From: Bacteroidales bacterium GP4
GTDB taxonomy: Bacteria; Bacteroidota; Bacteroidia; Bacteroidales; Muribaculaceae
Assembly (NCBI GenBank): GCA_001701065.1
Contig: DAAL01000155.1
Span: 1 to 8,536, forward strand
Direction of reading: 5' to 3'
Length of the DNA: 8,536 nucleotides
This document shows positions 7,301 through 8,536 of this stretch, one piece after another; position 1 is the first letter of the stretch, and every line of letters starts with the position of its first letter. The notes under the pieces were generated by a model. That model was not told the DNA's origin, did no database searches, and worked only from the letters and a program-made list of their open reading frames with translations. The position numbers were made by a program, and so were the translations under genes.

Positions 7301-7860
7301 TGAACCGATTATTCATCTCAATTATCGCAACTGTAGCATTAATGACGGGAGGGTGCCGAAGCACCGCTCCCGTTGATGCTTCGGCATCTTCAATAGACAC
7401 CCCCGTAAGAGTGAACGGAAGCGCGCCGCGCAGTGTCACTGCAATTCCCAAAGCCGTGATATACCGCACCAACGGCGACTTCAACAATCTTGTCCCCGTC
7501 ACTATGACCCCTTCGGGCAAGTCGCTTCTGTCCTATCCCGCGCCGTCCGACATCAACGATTCACAGCTTCCCTTACAGCTGATTGACGGATATCTGCTTG
7601 ACCGCCGAGGCATCAGCGCCTACACGGCATTCACAAAGTTCACTTACAGTGAATACTCCGCGCTACCTTCCACCCCCTCGGCAAAAGAGCTAAAGGACGC
7701 AATACTTCCGGGAGCGGAAGTGACTGAGATAGTGCGCTTGCCCATTACCGCCATGGCAGCGGCAAGCGACACCGCTTTGTGCAATGACTACATACGCAAT
7801 CACTTCGCTGACTGCGAAATTATTTTGCAACGGAAAGCTGTTCAGCTTACTCCCCAATAA
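7300..7860 (+). CDS. Putative lipoprotein of unknown function, translationally coupled to the C10 peptidase
   Basis: I do not recognise a characterised family. The 186-residue product begins with a short basic-hydrophobic leader (MNRLFISIIATVALMTGGC) ending in a candidate lipobox TGGC with C19, so it is probably a lipoprotein, although the -3 residue (Thr) is not the usual Leu. After a Ser/Ala-rich linker (20-48) comes one compact domain (about 49-148) with YRTNGD (55-60), VPVTMTPSGK (65-74), SYPAPSD (78-84), DGYLLDRRGIS (96-106) and FTYSEYSALP (114-123), and then a tail with two cysteines (C161, C172). The start ATG overlaps the peptidase stop by one base, so ribosomes can re-initiate here. 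C10 peptidases in Streptococcus and Bacteroides fragilis can have inhibitor genes next to them, so an inhibitor role is possible. By eye, however, it does not resemble the peptidase propeptide. The gene lies 8 bases before ispE. Confidence 0.8.
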   Translation: MNRLFISIIATVALMTGGCRSTAPVDASASSIDTPVRVNGSAPRSVTAIPKAVIYRTNGDFNNLVPVTMTPSGKSLLSYPAPSDINDSQLPLQLIDGYLLDRRGISAYTAFTKFTYSEYSALPSTPSAKELKDAILPGAEVTEIVRLPITAMAAASDTALCNDYIRNHFADCEIILQRKAVQLTPQ

Positions 7861-7868
7861 CGGCGAAT

Positions 7869-8536
7869 ATGATAACATTCCCCAACGCCAAAATCAACAT
7901 AGGGCTAAACATCGAGCGTAGACGCAGCGACGGCTACCATGACCTGTCCACAGTCTTCTACCCTATCCCATGGAAGGATATCCTTGAGATAGTCCCTGCG
8001 GAAGGCTCCGTGACCACACTCACCGTAACCGGAAACGGCGTGGAATGTCCCATGGAAAAGAATCTTGTGGTGAAAGCTTACCGTGCGTTGGATGCAGTGA
8101 ATCCGTTGCCCCCGGTGGACATATATCTGCACAAGATTATTCCCGACGGAGCCGGACTGGGCGGCGGCAGCGCCGATGCGGCATTCACGCTGAGGATGCT
8201 GAATGAGATTTTTGCCCTCGGGATGAGCCGAGGAGAACTTGCGGAGATTGCCGCCCGCATAGGAGCCGACTGCCCTTTCTTTATATATAATGTGCCGTGC
8301 CTGGCTTACGGAATTGGCGAAAAGCTCACCCCCATTGACCTCAATCTGGACGGACACATGATAGCGGTGGTAAAGCCGCACACATCCATTTCCACCAAGG
8401 AGGCATTCTCCCGTGTGGTGCCGAAAGTGCCTTTGTATGCCCTGCCCGATTATATCACGCGTCCGGTGCATGAATGGAACGGCTACATAAAAAATGATTT
8501 CGAGGCATCAGTGTTCCCGGCGCACCCTGAAATTTC
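7869..8536 (+). CDS. ispE: 4-diphosphocytidyl-2-C-methyl-D-erythritol kinase IspE (3' end cut by window end)
   Basis: IspE phosphorylates the 2-hydroxyl of CDP-methylerythritol with ATP, the fourth step of the MEP (non-mevalonate) isoprenoid pathway, in the cytosol. The 222 visible residues show the GHMP-kinase layout: NAKINIGLNI (6-15) with the catalytic Lys8, RRSDGYHDLSTVF (18-30) for cytidyl substrate binding, the glycine-rich phosphate loop IPDGAGLGGGSADAA (91-105), and IGADCPFF (131-138) with the catalytic Asp134. A full-length protein is usually about 260-290 residues, so the last fifth is outside the window. The ATG at 7869 is the only start that leaves the first motif intact. It lies 8 bases after the lipoprotein stop, with no clear Shine-Dalgarno. 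I saw no TAnnTTTG element in the few hundred bases before it, so it may depend on the peptidase-lipoprotein transcript. Confidence 0.95.
   Translation, partial: MITFPNAKINIGLNIERRRSDGYHDLSTVFYPIPWKDILEIVPAEGSVTTLTVTGNGVECPMEKNLVVKAYRALDAVNPLPPVDIYLHKIIPDGAGLGGGSADAAFTLRMLNEIFALGMSRGELAEIAARIGADCPFFIYNVPCLAYGIGEKLTPIDLNLDGHMIAVVKPHTSISTKEAFSRVVPKVPLYALPDYITRPVHEWNGYIKNDFEASVFPAHPEI

Noticed and set aside
7300..7860. Lipoprotein as a propeptide-like (Spi-type) inhibitor of the C10 peptidase
   Set aside because: By eye there is no shared motif between it and propeptide residues 21-135 of the peptidase; an unrelated inhibitor remains possible but is not shown.
7905..8471. 188-codon open frame on the minus strand opposite ispE
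   Set aside because: It is antisense to a clear GHMP kinase, has no recognisable motifs and is His/Gly/Arg-rich as expected for a shadow frame.
1..8536. tRNA or rRNA genes, CRISPR arrays, insertion sequences, phage or defence genes
   Set aside because: No supporting sequence was seen: coding genes fill nearly the whole window, there are no spaced direct repeats and no transposase or integrase motifs.

Overview
The window reads as chromosomal DNA of a Bacteroidota species, probably a gut Bacteroidales member; a Muribaculaceae-like relative is my guess and cannot be proven from this sequence. The reasons are: two elements matching the Bacteroidota -7 promoter consensus TAnnTTTG, little or no Shine-Dalgarno signal before the genes, a lipid A gene (lpxK) marking a Gram-negative, and a secreted C10 peptidase ending in a type IX secretion (T9SS) sorting domain. 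Seven genes fill almost all of the window. No gene-free stretch exceeds about 230 bases, and I see no RNA gene, insertion sequence, CRISPR array or integration site.

Left part (1-4661, minus strand). Four genes run leftwards in the order sppA, lpxK, purine nucleoside phosphorylase, thiL, with gaps of 20, 94 and 24 bases. thiL is cut by the window start. They cover envelope proteolysis, lipid A phosphorylation, purine salvage and thiamine diphosphate synthesis. The set looks like a housekeeping transcription unit, possibly with a second promoter in the 94-base gap, which holds three short palindromes.

Divergent control region (4662-4885). A well-formed Bacteroidota promoter (TTTG, 20 bases, TACCTTTG) points left towards sppA, and a 9-base-arm inverted repeat sits over its expected transcription start. 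A -7-like element (TATCTTTG) points right towards the peptidase gene.

Right part (4886-8536, plus strand). An 804-residue secreted C10 (SpeB/interpain-type) cysteine peptidase is followed, with a one-base TAATG overlap, by a small putative lipoprotein of unknown function. After 8 bases comes ispE of the non-mevalonate isoprenoid pathway, cut by the window end. The protease and lipoprotein are translationally linked and are the most interesting part of the window. Nothing here is a clear undescribed system: most of the window is ordinary core genome, with some details worth checking (the protease-lipoprotein pair, an Asp in the purine-binding site of the phosphorylase, and the palindromes).
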